Shown: positions 23,449 to 36,540 of the stretch, piece after piece
Numbering within the stretch: position 1 is the stretch's first letter
Layout of the letters: the number at the start of each line of letters is the position of its first letter
Source: Eulemur rufifrons
Taxonomy: Eukaryota; Chordata; Mammalia; Primates; Lemuridae
Assembly (NCBI RefSeq): GCF_041146395.1
Contig: NC_090984.1
Span: 82,409,114 to 82,473,113, forward strand
DNA length: 64,000 nucleotides
Direction of reading: 5' to 3'
Program-made: the position numbers and the translations under genes
Notes under the pieces: model-generated
What the model saw: only the letters and a program-made list of their open reading frames with translations
The model's database searches: none
What the model was told of the DNA's origin: nothing

Positions 23449-23796
23449 GGCCGGGCGCGGTGGCTCACGCCTGTAATCCTAGCACTCTGGGAGGCCGAGG
23501 TGGGCGGATCGTTTGAGCTCAGGAGTTCGAGACCAGCCTGAGCAAGAGCGAGACCCCACCTCTACTAAAAATAGAAAGAAATTATATGGACAGCTAAAAA
23601 TATATATAGAAAAAATTAGCTGGGCATGGTGGCGCATGCCTGTAGTCCCAGCTACTCGGGAGGCTGAGACAGGAGGATCGCTTGAGCTCAGGAGTTTGAG
23701 GTTGCTGTGAGCTAGGCTGACGCCACGGCACTCACTCTAGCCTGGGCAACAGAGTGAGACTCTGTCTCAAAAAAAAAAAAAAAAAACCAAAAAAAA
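23449..23796 (+). mobile_element. Alu SINE, strepsirrhine type, sense, young
   Basis: Full-length, high CpG content, head 'ggccgggcgcggtggctcac', with the extra inter-arm A/T block ('gacagctaaaaatatatata') and A-rich tail. Perfect 14-bp TSD aaaacacaatttaa at 23435-23448 and 23797-23810. Confidence 0.97.
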
Positions 23797-23810
23797 AAAA
23801 CACAATTTAA

Positions 23811-24750
23811 AATATTAAGAGACCTTTTACTAGGCAGTCTAATTAAGCAACCAACTCCGTTTTTCTGCATGTGGTAGAAATTTAAGTCTGATCCTTTTAT
23901 TCTCAAACAATGACTTCACCTCTTCCACGACATGGCAGAAAAACACCTTCCCTTTGTTTTGTGTGACAATAGCAACAGTTCCCATGGATGGAATTTATTT
24001 TTCATCTAGTAATTCAACCCATTTTGTTTTAGGATGTGGCTAGGAAAAATGAGCCAAAAATGCAAGATTAAGGCAACTTGATTTTTAGGCTGTGTATATA
24101 ATTCAGCTTTGGGTTTGGCGGACACAAACAGTTTCCATGGTTTGGGAGTTCTTGTTGTAGCAACAAGTTCCTTGGGCAGCAGTCTATAAAATGCAAAGTC
24201 CCTCTGCGAGGAACATTTTGAACTCTGAGAGTAAAAGGACCAGATCAGGTGGTGTCTTGGATGGGTTCTCTGGAATGCCCACTCTACCCCCAGCTCAGGC
24301 CAAAAGTAAAACAGTCATCAATTTCTCTGAAGAGTTTTTTCCATTGTTTGGAACTTCCCAGTGAGAGTATTCAGCTTGCTAATGTCAATAGGGCTTGAAT
24401 GGGGGACACGGACACAGGTACACAACTCAGACTAATATGAAAACACTATATTATGACGAATTCAAAGCAGCTGTTCTCCCCTGACCTCCTCTTCCCCAAG
24501 TATTTGGGAAGGGGAGTTGGGTGCCCAAGAGAGCCAGACTTGTTCATCCCAAGAGTGTTTGTCAGTGAAGATCATAGAACGTGAGGCTTGAGAATGGATA
24601 TTGGCAAATGGGCTTTGTAGAGAGTGCTTGAAGATGAACATGAAACACCTGGCCGGTCTCCCCCCACAACAGAGAGAACCTTTACAGTCCGCTGTAGGCT
24701 CTTCCTCCTTCAGAGAAAATTGTTATCCTGATTTTTGTGTTAATCATCAC
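23811..24750. other. unassigned sequence
   Basis: No repeat recognised. It holds a perfect 7-bp-arm inverted repeat at 24151-24167 and a TATA-like word (tctataaaatgc) at about 24183-24194. These are motif-level observations only. Confidence 0.35.
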
Positions 24751-26240
24751 ATTTCTTTTCTTTAAGATTTTGCCTTGTATATTTATTTCTCTATAAAGCA
24801 TGTTGTTCAGTTTTACCTATATTTTAACTTTATATGAATGAAATCAGATGATCTTCTGCAATTTTTAAAAATCAATATTATGTCTAGATTCACTCATGTG
24901 TTTGCATGTATCTGTAGTTCTTGTTTCATTGTGCATAAAATTGTATTGAATAAATATGCCGCACATTTAAATTTTATTCTACAATTGATGGACATTTGGA
25001 TTGTTTCTAAATTTTTGCTATCACTGAGCAGTGCTGCTATGAATATCTTTGCATGGGTTTTCTGGTACATGTGTACAAGATTTTGTCTTGGAGAGAAGAT
25101 GCAGAATTATGAGGCTTGTGAATCTTCACATTTATTAGAAAATGCCAAATTATTTTCCAAAGTGGCTGCATCAATTTAAACTTCCACTAGTGGTGTATAA
25201 GTGTTCTACATCACTTATAACATAATACATGTCATCGTTGATTCTTTTTATTTCCATAATGTTTAATTTTTGCTTTTCTAGTAGGCGTGAAATACTATTG
25301 CATTATAGTTTTAATCCACATTTTTTAATACTAATAAAGTTGATAATTTTCACATTTATTGATATATTTTCTCTTTTGTAATATATCTGTTCAAGCTTTG
25401 ACTTTTTCTTTTTTGTATTTGTGGAATTCCTTTATATATTCTGAATATTAAACTTTTATCAGTTGTATTTGCTATAAATATCTTCTCCCAGTTGGTGGCT
25501 TGTCCTTTTACTATCCTTATGATGTCCTTATACAGAAGTACTTAATTTAATACAGTTGACATTTACCAATCTTCTACTTTATGGTTTGGGCTTTTAAGTC
25601 TTATTTTAAAAATGATTTCCTATCTAACTCCTATTTTTTTTTTCAAAAAATGTTAGTGTTGGCTTTTTCTTCAAGTCCCCCATTCACCTAAGAATTGATT
25701 TTTATGTAAGCTGTGATGTATAAACTTAATGTGATTTGTTTTCTTTATAATTAACTAATCGTTCCAGTACCGCTTTTTAAAAGTCCATCCTTTCTTTACT
25801 ATTCTGCAGTGCTTTCTCTGCCATAACCCACCTGTGTGCCCTCTGTTCTCTTCCATCCCTGACTCACATTCCATTGTTTTAATTGATGTACTATATAATA
25901 ATTCTTGAAATCTGATTAGGTGAATTCGTCTATGCCAAGCCCAATTCTGCCTCGAGATTATCCTCACTACTTCCACATGCTTTGTAAACCCTGCATACAT
26001 ACAAAAGGGAAATTTTTTTTTTTTAATCTTGGGATTTTGATTTGCTTTGCATTGAATTCATAGATCTTAGGCGAATTGGCATCTTTACAATATTGAGTTA
26101 ACCAATTCATACCACAACCAAGCTTTACATTTTTTAATTTATGTTTTAAATAATGTTTTGTTGCTTTCTCTATGAAGGCCTTGCACATTTTTTGTTAGAT
26201 ATATTGCTTTATATATATATATTTTATCTTCTTTTTACAG
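24751..26240 (-). mobile_element. old L1 LINE, antisense, left part
   Basis: Divergent L1 in reverse: 'gatggacatttggattgttt', 'ttttccaaagtggctgcat', 'tttatcagttgtatttgct', then ORF2-region wording to about 26240. Continues at 27266 after a younger L1 and an unassigned 190 bp. Confidence 0.75.
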
Positions 26241-26429
26241 ATTTGTGAAAACATTGTGAATAAAGCATGGCAATTATAATTTCTGTAACCTCTGCCCATG
26301 TACTAAGTAAAAATTGTGAATAAAGTAAGCTTATAGAATATTAATATTTTCTTTGCAAATCTTAAGTGGATCAAAAAAATTTTGTTTTCATGGTTTGAGT
26401 CAATGATAATCGATTATTCCTGGGAAACT

Positions 26430-27265
26430 GGCCTTTTCCTATTTTTATTTTTAAATTTTTTTATTTGTATAATTTGTAGTGTACAAGTGTAATTTTGCTA
26501 CATGCACAGATTGTGTTGTGGTGAAGTCAGGGCTTTTAGGGTATCTATCACCCAAATAACATACATTGTACTCACTAAGCAATTTCTCATCATCCACCGC
26601 TTCCCTCACTCCCTTCCCTTCCGAGTCTCCACTGCCTATCATTCCACTCTCTACAACCATGTGTACACTTGTGAGGAGAATATCTGATATCTGTCTTTCT
26701 GTGTCTGACTTGTTTCACTTAAGATAGTGGCCTCCAGTTCCATCCATGTTGCTGCAAATGTCATGATTTCAGTCTTTTTATGGCTGAATAGTATTCCATT
26801 GTGCATATATACTACATTTTCTTTATCTCGTCATCATTTTTCTTATCCGATCATGAACACTTAGGTTGATTCCATTTCTTCGCTATTGTGAATAGGGCTG
26901 TGAGAAACATACGAGTACAGGTATCTTTTTGATATATTGACTTCTTCTCCTTTGGGTAGATACCTAGTAGTGGGATTGCTGTATCATATGGTAGTCCTAC
27001 TTTTAGTTCTTTGAGAAATATCCATACTGTTTTGCATAGTGGCTGCACTAATTTTCATTCCCAGCAACAGTGTGTAAGAGTTCCCTTTACTTCGTATCTT
27101 CACCATCTGTTATTTTGACTTTTTAATAATAACCATTCTGACTGGGGTAAGATGATATCTCATAATGGTTTTGATGTGCATTTCTCTGATGATTAGTGAT
27201 GTTGAGCATTTTTTTATATACCTGTTGGCTATTTGTATGTCTTCTTTTGAAAAATGTCTATTCAT
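26430..27265 (-). mobile_element. younger L1 3' end, antisense, probably nested in older L1
   Basis: 3'UTR at left ('agtgtacaagtgtaattttg', 'gtcagggcttttagggtatc'), then ORF2 C-terminus in reverse. The minus frame at 26851-27048 reads '[17 protein letters not shown]', the ORF2 end. Less diverged than the flanking L1 blocks. Confidence 0.85.
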
Positions 27266-29290
<2,025 letters not shown>

Positions 29291-30119
29291 AAATATTACA
29301 TATGTCTTATTTTTCAGTCCCTTATTTCCTGGCTTTCTTTAATGGAAGCTTGTTTTCTGGCATTCTGGGGGTTCTTAATATGAGCTCACATATTTTGAAA
29401 ATTTCATCAAAAATGGTTTCTATCAGAGAGGATTTTGCTTGCTTCTGCCAGGTTCCTGGGCTACTACCAACCCCTAAACACTTTAAATATTCATCTTGAG
29501 GATTTTTTGTATAACCTGGGTAGGAGGGAACCACATAAAATCAGGCTTGTGGCTAAGAATACTCAAAGGAGAATTTTTCTCCCTCTCACCATCCCCGCAG
29601 TTTGAGAGAGGCAATTTTCCTCACACTTCACAGAGATGGGGGTTTATTTCTAACCCACCACTTCATTGAGCATGTAGCCCTTGGAAGCTTTTATGGAGGT
29701 CTCTTATTAGCCTTCCTACTCTCTGTGTACAGGTCACTGCTTCTTCCTCCCAGAACCCTTAGCGGTATGAAAACCAGTATTCAATTTCAGCTTTATAATA
29801 CCTGGGTTTGGCAAAGCTTTCCGAGCAAAAGCCAACCTAAGTGTTCTGTGTACCCTTCTGGCTTCTTGCTTTAAATTAGGATTTTTGGCCTCAGAGAATG
29901 TCATGCTTTCTGGACAGCTCATCAACAAGTCTAAAAAGATGCTAAAAGACGTTTTATTCAGGATTTTTAGTTGTTTCCAGCAGTATTGATCAGGGTCTCT
30001 CGACCACCATGCTATGAGAAATGGATATAAACTTCGCTCCTTTAATTTGAGGCTTTAGTCCTTGTTAAAAATGCAAATGCCCATGCCTGAGAGAGAGTGG
30101 TTAGGGCACTATTATTTCT
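29291..30119. other. unassigned sequence, possibly the 5' end of the old L1
   Basis: Could continue the antisense L1 leader but I cannot match it firmly. No exon recognised. Confidence 0.35.
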
Positions 30120-30290
30120 CACAGTACCATCTTTAGACCACCTCCATGAACATCATCTAGCATGCTTGTTAAAATGCTGATCACGGGTCAGATCTCAAGC
30201 TTCCTGAATACAAATCTCGGGATGGAGATTTGTTTATTAAGAACATTAAGAATTAAACATTCAGAATGTTTATCAAGTGTTCCAATGGAG
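30120..30290 (+). mobile_element. MER5-like hAT remnant
   Basis: 'atcatctagcatgcttgtta' and 'ttcctgaatacaaatctcgg' follow the order of MER5A. Strongly diverged. Confidence 0.4.
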
Positions 30291-30739
30291 AACTACTTTG
30301 TCAAGTTGCTATCTGTCTTTTATGTTTTTGTAACAAATTAGTTGTGGATCCTTCTCTGAAACAAATCTTTGTAACAAAAAAGCTTAAGAATATTTGGTAT
30401 CTGGAAGAAAAGTCTTCTCAATATCGGCATTTAAAAAAAGGGCTTTTTTTCCTATAAAGAATCCAACATTTATCTGATTCCATGTCCCTGACCACTGCAG
30501 TGGGGGTGTTACTTCCTATTCTCACCTTTCTCTATAGATGATGTAGTCTCAAAGCCAGGGGTTAACTTGTTTTACTGAATTTTCTTGATATTGCCCAAAA
30601 CACTGTGAAGGAGGCTTATTTTTCAGTCACATTTATAGAGAAACCATGGATCCTCAAAAATGTTAAATAGCTGCTTCTTCTAGAAAGGAAAAAAAGACCT
30701 TTAAACTTTCTTATAAAAGTACGTTTGAGCATAACTCCA
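30291..30739. other. unassigned sequence
   Basis: No recognised feature. Confidence 0.4.
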
Positions 30740-31140
30740 ATTTTCTCTTAGGAGAAGTTCTTTGAAATGGATTTACTAGGTCGAAAGGTGTGCATATAAT
30801 AAGACTCCTTATCCCTTAATAAAAATAGTTTTATTTTTCTGATTATAAAAAAAGTATACGTTCAAGGTTAGATCTGTGAAGATACTTGAGAAAGATTTAA
30901 GAAGAAATTAAAATTACCCCAAACCTACCACCCAGAGAAAACCAGGTCAAACATGTTCATATATTATATATCTTTTTAGGCTTTTTTCTTATGCATAGGT
31001 ACTTTTTTATTTTTCAAAAACAGGGTTATTTTGTACATGCTCTTTTGTAATCTAATTTTTATTAACATTATATTGTGGATCTTTCTATGTCTGTTAATGT
31101 GAATTTTAGAAAACTGAATAGTATTTTATTGGTATCATAC
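30740..31140 (-). mobile_element. L1M-type 3' end, antisense
   Basis: 'ttaccccaaacctaccaccc', 'agagaaaaccaggtcaaaca', 'gatctttctatgtctgtta' and 'aactgaatagtattttattg' match the reverse of an old L1M 3' region. Confidence 0.6.
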
Positions 31141-31984
31141 ACTGTGCTTGGCATCTAGCAGAACAGCTAACATTTCTCACCCATCTTGCCATGCCTGTAA
31201 CTCCCCCCAGGTAGTCATCCCCTCTCTTTGCAGAAATGGGAGGCACTCAACATTCATGTTTTACATCACGTGTTCCCTCCTGTCCTCAGCCATTGCCTAG
31301 TGGATGAGGGGTAAGCAGAGGCCCTAAACAGCCAACCCAAAGGCTGCCAGTGACCTAGCATGTGGTCTCATAAGCAAAGGCTGAGCTAACTAAGCAGATT
31401 CCATTTCTAAAGAATTTGAATTCAGAAATACCCAGAGGAAGAGGCAGATAGCAGCAGGGGTAGAACTGAAAAGTCATCTCCCACTGCAAGCCCCGAGAGG
31501 ACATAAAGGACCAGGTTTAGGGTGCATTCACGAAAAAGCAGAAACGGGGAATTAACAACAAGATACGGAGAGGGAGGAAGACAGCTGGAGGGGTGCAGGG
31601 AGAAGCAGTCTGTGGAAGGGAGCTGAGTCAGTTCTTGGGGGAGCACTAGAGCAAATCCACATTCTCAACTCAGGCTGTGGGTCTCTCCCTTGGGTCACCG
31701 GCCGCTTACATTGAAGGTGGCCCATGGCCCACTTCTACCATGCTCTTATTGTTAGATTTCTGCTGTATTCTATCTTCCTAACACTCACGTACCCTTACAA
31801 TTAATTGCATCCACCAATTTATCCACCCAGGGTTTGATAGTTTGAGTAAGTCTCTGTCCTCTGAAGCCTAAAGAATATATTAATAAATAGCACAATTGCT
31901 TTGATTGTTTAGACCCAAGAGTTAGTTAAGAGGGCGGATTTTTGGTTTTAGGTTTATAGTTGGGGGGTGTGTATGTGTGGAAAT
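31141..31984. other. unassigned sequence
   Basis: The block 31290-31640 looks repeat-like (old LTR or DNA element) but I cannot name it. The minus frame at 31422-31646 is probably chance. Confidence 0.35.
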
Positions 31985-32470
31985 TTTTTGTTTAAATATA
32001 TTTCTTATTTCTAATTTCATTGAAATATGATTAGGAAGTGTGACCTGCACAGTTTGTACTTTTTGGAATATAAGGTTTTCTTTGTGGCTGAATATGGTGT
32101 ACATTTCTGCACATGCTAAAAGGAATGTGCATTCTCAATTTGAAGGCAGAATATTTTAAATTAACTTTATTAAATATATAATTGAAATACTCTCTATCTC
32201 TTTTTGGCTTCCTAATCTGTCAGGATCTAAGAAGTAGTCTGTTAAAGTCTTCACTACAGTACTGCCTCTACCCATCTTTTTTTTCCTGTGCTTCCAATTG
32301 TCACTTTATATAGTTTGATGTAATTTATTTCCAAAAGTGTTTTTTCTGTTTATTATCAATTGCCTTGATATCTTTTTTTCTGATGCTAATATGGCTACCC
32401 TGCTTTCTTTTTCTGTGAGGTTTTTTAAAATATGTCTTTAGTCATCTTTGTATTTTTAACAGTTCAGCAT
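31985..32470 (-). mobile_element. L1 ORF2 5' region fragment, antisense
   Basis: 'aatttcattgaaatatgatt', 'aatgtgcattctcaatttg', 'ttaaagtcttcactacagta' and 'gctaatatggctaccctgc' match the reverse of the L1 endonuclease region. Heavily mutated. Confidence 0.75.
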
Positions 32471-32629
32471 CACATTTTTTGTTCAATGTGTCTTGGTGAA
32501 AGTACAGAGATTTTGTTGATATTTTTTTTGGACCTATCTGAAAGTCTCTATTGAAGTCCCAGTAATAGAATGAGTTCAAACACTGTCTAGACATCTCCAA
32601 GCCCATTTGGTTTTCTTTCAAAGAAAATC

Positions 32630-33030
32630 ACAGGGGTCCACAGTTTCCCCTGTTGTCAGGTGTGGCCATGGCACTTCCTTCCCCCGTTGTTAGGTGTGGC
32701 CATGGGGCTTCCTTCCCCTGTTGTCAGGTATGGCGGTGTGACTGAGGTCTGGCTAATTGAATCCAGTGAAGGGAAGCATGTTCACTTCCCAGGCATGATC
32801 CCTTTGCTCTTTCTGGTCTGCATGCCAGTGCCCAAGGCGACCTTGTAAATCGTAGGTATAATGGCAGAGCCTCTGTCGGTCAGAGTCCCTGAATAACCGC
32901 ATGGAGCAGAGCCCCTCCGTTGCCAATTGGACTATGCATGAGAGAGAAATAAACTTCTATTAAGTAAAGTCACTCAGCTGCTAGTGTCATAGAAGCTAGT
33001 GTGAACTAATGTAAGAAATGGTAAAGAAAG
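32630..33030 (+). mobile_element. old LTR-like repeat (MaLR/ERVL class, family uncertain)
   Basis: Reads 'taggtgtggccatggggctt', 'gagtccctgaataaccgcat', 'gagcagagcccc', 'gagagaaataaacttctatt'. This AATAAA-containing ending is typical of old mammalian LTRs. The 5' part carries a local 34-bp tandem repeat. Confidence 0.55.
32646..32740. repeat. 34-bp tandem repeat, ~2.7 copies
   Basis: The word 'gttgt(c/t)aggt(g/a)tggc' recurs at 32652, 32686 and 32720, exactly 34 bp apart, with a few substitutions between copies. Confidence 0.9.
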
Positions 33031-33206
33031 TGGGGTGCTACAATAACAAAAAACTAATAAACTGATACTGAGGGCTAGGGGAATGGGGACCCATGACTGG
33101 CAATGGCAAACACTTTGGAAAATGTCAGTAATAACTTGTAAGGTAAATGAAATGCCTACTGAGCTCATAGTTCTAAGGAAAGAGATTGAAGAAAACAGTG
33201 TTGCTG

Positions 33207-33555
33207 TAGTTGGCCCTCCATATCTGTGGGCTCTGCATCCGTGGATTCAACCAAGCACAGATCAAAAATATTTGGGGAAAAAAAATAGATGGTTGCATCT
33301 GTGCTGAACATGTACAGACTTTTTTTTTCTAGTCATTATTCCCTAAACAATATAGTAAAACAATATTACATAGCATTTACATTGCATTAGGTATTACGAG
33401 TACTCAAAAGATGATTTAAAGTGTACAGGAGGATGAGCGTAGGTTATATACAAACACTACACCATTTTATATCAGGGACTGGAGCATCTGCAGATTTTGG
33501 TATGTGGGGGAGGGGGGTCCTGGAACCAATCCCTGCAGATACCGAGGGACAACTG
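33207..33555 (-). mobile_element. MER2-type Tigger-derived DNA element
   Basis: Terminal inverted repeats: left 'gttggccctccatatc' pairs with right 'ataccgagggacaactg' read in reverse. Interior 'gggcatctgcagatttt'-like wording, 'attattccctaaacaatata' and 'ttacattgcattaggtatta' match MER2. Non-autonomous, no transposase. Confidence 0.87.
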
Positions 33556-34439
33556 TGCTGTGTGTTTGTTGACTGTGACTACATTTTGCAAGGTTTTAGG
33601 AGAAAGAGATTGAGCAAGAACTGCCTGGCTCAAAAGCAGAAATGAAAGAAAACAGAAAATCCAGGAATTTAGGGCTTGAGACGTAGGAAAAGCTGACCAC
33701 CTCTGGAGTTCGAGCAGCAGGAATTTAGGTTGAAAAAAGATGTTGAGGAGTTAAAGCCCTGTGAGAGTCATTCCCAAGGCAAAGAGCTCATTAAGGGTGC
33801 GGACTTCCCTCCCAAACTTCCCTAAATCTCCACCATTAAGTTGAGAAATAGTGGAAAGCAGTTGAGTGAGAAAAAAATAAATTAGGCTCGAGAATTATGT
33901 CTAGGAAAGAAAGTTGGGTGTGGTTCTGGACACCCGAACTTCCTGGAAGCTATTAGGGTTTTGAGAGAATTGTATCGCCAAAGAACTGTAAGAGCCTGGA
34001 TGCTATATGAACCTCCTCTGTGATTTTAAAATTGAGCACTGTAAATGGAGGTGACACACCTGAGGCATGATCGAGCCACCTGGGGACAGTGGCCAAAGAT
34101 GAGGGCCATGGTCAACCCCAGCTGGGCCTATTTCCAGGCAGTTTCTGCCCTGTGTTTGGTAAAGCTGCCGCACCGAGGCCGAACATCGTTTGCCTGCACA
34201 TCAGGAGAGGTCCCACAGCGTGAAGGAGGCCGTCCGGACCTGCAGGGTTCCTCTTTGCTCTGGCTGCACGTGGCCCCAGACCTGTGTAAGGCTTCTGATA
34301 ATGCCACTGGCCTGCAACAGGGGCGGTCTCAGGGGAGCTGGCCTCGTCCATCTGGCAGCTGTCTCTCACCCCCAGCCCCTGCCCCTCCAAACCTAGGAGT
34401 TTTATGAGGGTTCCCTGAGGCTCTCTTCCCTTTTTCTTT
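33556..34439. other. unassigned sequence, GC-rich in its right third
   Basis: 34060-34400 is GC-rich with scattered CpGs and three overlapping short frames (plus 34045-34407 and 34190-34396, minus 34112-34390). No domain or splice context recognised. Confidence 0.35.
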
Positions 34440-34545
34440 CTTTTCTTTATAAAAAATTTTTAAGCAGCTTTATTGAGCGATAATTCACATATCATAATTC
34501 ACCCATTTAAAGTATACATCATCATCATCAAGCTGAAATTGTTCA
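34440..34545 (-). mobile_element. L1M 3' end fragment, antisense
   Basis: 'gctttattgagcgataattc', 'acatatcataattcaccca', 'tttaaagtatacatca' match the reverse of an L1M/L1ME 3' end. Confidence 0.6.
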
Positions 34546-35244
34546 CTGAACTAATTTAGGGTCTATGACATACATAGTTCTGTTTGTTATTTCACTAAAT
34601 GGCCTTTGAAAACCACTTTTCCTACTTATCATTATCGTCGATAGTGGCAGCAGCAACAGTAATGATTTATTGAGCACTTAGTATGTCATGGGCCAAGGAT
34701 GACTAATGGTAGTTAGGGAATGATATTTATATGTTTTAAATTTTCTGTGCTCTAGTTAGGACAAAAATTAAACTGATGTAATCTGTTGATGATTCCTTAA
34801 TAAACAAGTACATGATTGATTACAAATAAATGAATCATTTGTAATCATTGATTATAACTCAAATATGTGATTATAAATAATGATAAATTCTATGAAGGAA
34901 ATTAAGAAGGTGAAGTAAATGAGGACAAGAGGGAGGAAACCACTCAAAGTAGCCTGGGAAGAATTATCCAAGGAGAATTTATCATTTAATCATTTATTGC
35001 AATAAAATTGATTAGTAAGATTTTAAAAAAATATTTTTTATCTAAATCTGTTCATTTCCTATTTGGGCAATATTGCAATGATGACATGAAATCAAGCAGG
35101 TAAATCGGTGTTCAATTGTTTTGCATTTCTGGAGAAAAGACTTCTGCTATTGTGACTAGGTAGGCCAACATGCTCTGGGTAAGCTGGTCATTCCCCTGGG
35201 ACGGGTGGAAGTCGTTAGTGCCATTCACAAGTGTTTCCATCAGA
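34546..35244. other. unassigned sequence with possible MIR and an inverted repeat
   Basis: A weak antisense MIR hint at about 34650-34700 ('gatttattgagcacttagta'). An 11-bp perfect inverted repeat lies at 34817-34827 and 34837-34847. Otherwise AT-rich and unassigned. Confidence 0.4.
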
Positions 35245-35530
35245 AACGTGGTAGGATTGTACTTCGTTGCCCTTTGAAGTTAGGTGTGGCTGGGTGATTT
35301 ACCTTGGCCAATGAGATGTGAGCAGGAGCGATGGGGAGGAAGCTTCAAGAACAAGTATGCAGTTCCTGGGGTTCCCTTCCCACCACTGTGTGAACATGGA
35401 AGCCGTCATTGGCCTGGCTCCCTCTGCCAGCCTGCTTTGGACCTGTAGCGTGAGTGAGCTGGCAACCTGTGTTGTGCTGGGCCACTGGGAATCTGGAGTT
35501 GCTGAGCTTATTCTGTCTGATTCGGTATGT
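35245..35530 (+). mobile_element. old LTR-like repeat (same class as 32630-33030)
   Basis: Shares 'ttaggtgtggctgggtgatt', 'ttggccaatgagatgtgagc' and 'gcttcaagaacaagtatgca' with a class of old mammalian LTR repeats. The 3' end with AATAAA seems lost. Confidence 0.5.
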
Positions 35531-36374
35531 GAGTCTCAGGATATGGTCACTTTATAAGGTCAAGAGAAACTGGTCCTTTCTAGCCATCTCCTCCCCACAT
35601 CCTCATAAGTCTCCAATCTGCAGAGCCTGCCTGGCTATGTCCTTACCTGGGGACATACACCTGTCCCTGTGTGAAGGAGCCATGCACAGCAGCCCTCTGG
35701 GCCTCTAGCATCCCCCTGCCGTGGAGGGGCTGCTTCTCACCTCTGGTGTAGCTCCTCTTACATGTAGACTTTGAGTCTCGGTGCCTTTTGGATGGTGGTG
35801 TTGCTAGAACCAGTAGCATTTGCCCTGGCACAGAAACCAAGTACCTGAGCCGGCTCACCCCTCTCTTTTCACTTTAAAGCAACTTTCCATCTTCTCCTCC
35901 TCACCCTTTAATGGACACCCCTCCCGGTGGCTAAACTCCCCTGTTCCATCCTCTTCTAGATAGACTCTTCCCATGCTGTGTCCCAGGACTCTTCTGAAGA
36001 TCTGTGCCTCATCCCCACCGTCTCACTGAACCGGAGCATGACTCGGGCATGCTCCTCTTCTTCTGTATCAGCAGTGGGGTGCCCACCTCACCAGCGTCCC
36101 CTGTGTATCTGACTTTTCATCCTCCCTTTTCATTCTTACCAGCCACTTCCTAGCGGTTTAGTAATAAGGTTACTAACATCTGGACAGCTGAGCTGTTCGT
36201 CTATGTGGATGTATATCTAGCACTCTCCTGGGGCTGATAGAGGAAATTTTAAAAAGTAAGATGTATAATTCTTGAATACAAAATGCTTACACCCTAGTTA
36301 AAGAACTTGTATGTATGAAATGATGTGTGAATGAAAGAGTATTATATTTGAGCATTACGTATATTGCAGTAGTT
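35531..36374. other. unassigned sequence
   Basis: C-rich stretch 35870-36120 without recognised repeats. Small frames on both strands only. Confidence 0.35.
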
Positions 36375-36540
36375 TAGGAGGGAACCTGCAGCCTCCAAAC
36401 TTCAAATCCAAACTTCATGGAACAAATCCCTTTATTAAAAAGATTTGTTCTGTAAAATTTGGATTCAGTCAAAAAGCCACACTCAAGGATCCAGAAGGCC
36501 ACATGTGGCCCGAAGGCCGTAGGTTCCCCACCCCTTGGGG
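36375..36540. mobile_element. palindromic MITE-like DNA element
   Basis: The outer ends 'gggaacctgcagcc' and 'ggccgtaggttcccc' are inverted copies. The inner arms, about 36404-36430 and 36441-36466 ('aatccaaacttcatgg', 'gatttgttctgtaaaat', 'ttggatt'), pair across a short A/T loop. One arm retains 'ggccacatgtggcc', the other has lost it. Old, non-autonomous DNA-transposon relic; family name not certain. Confidence 0.75.
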
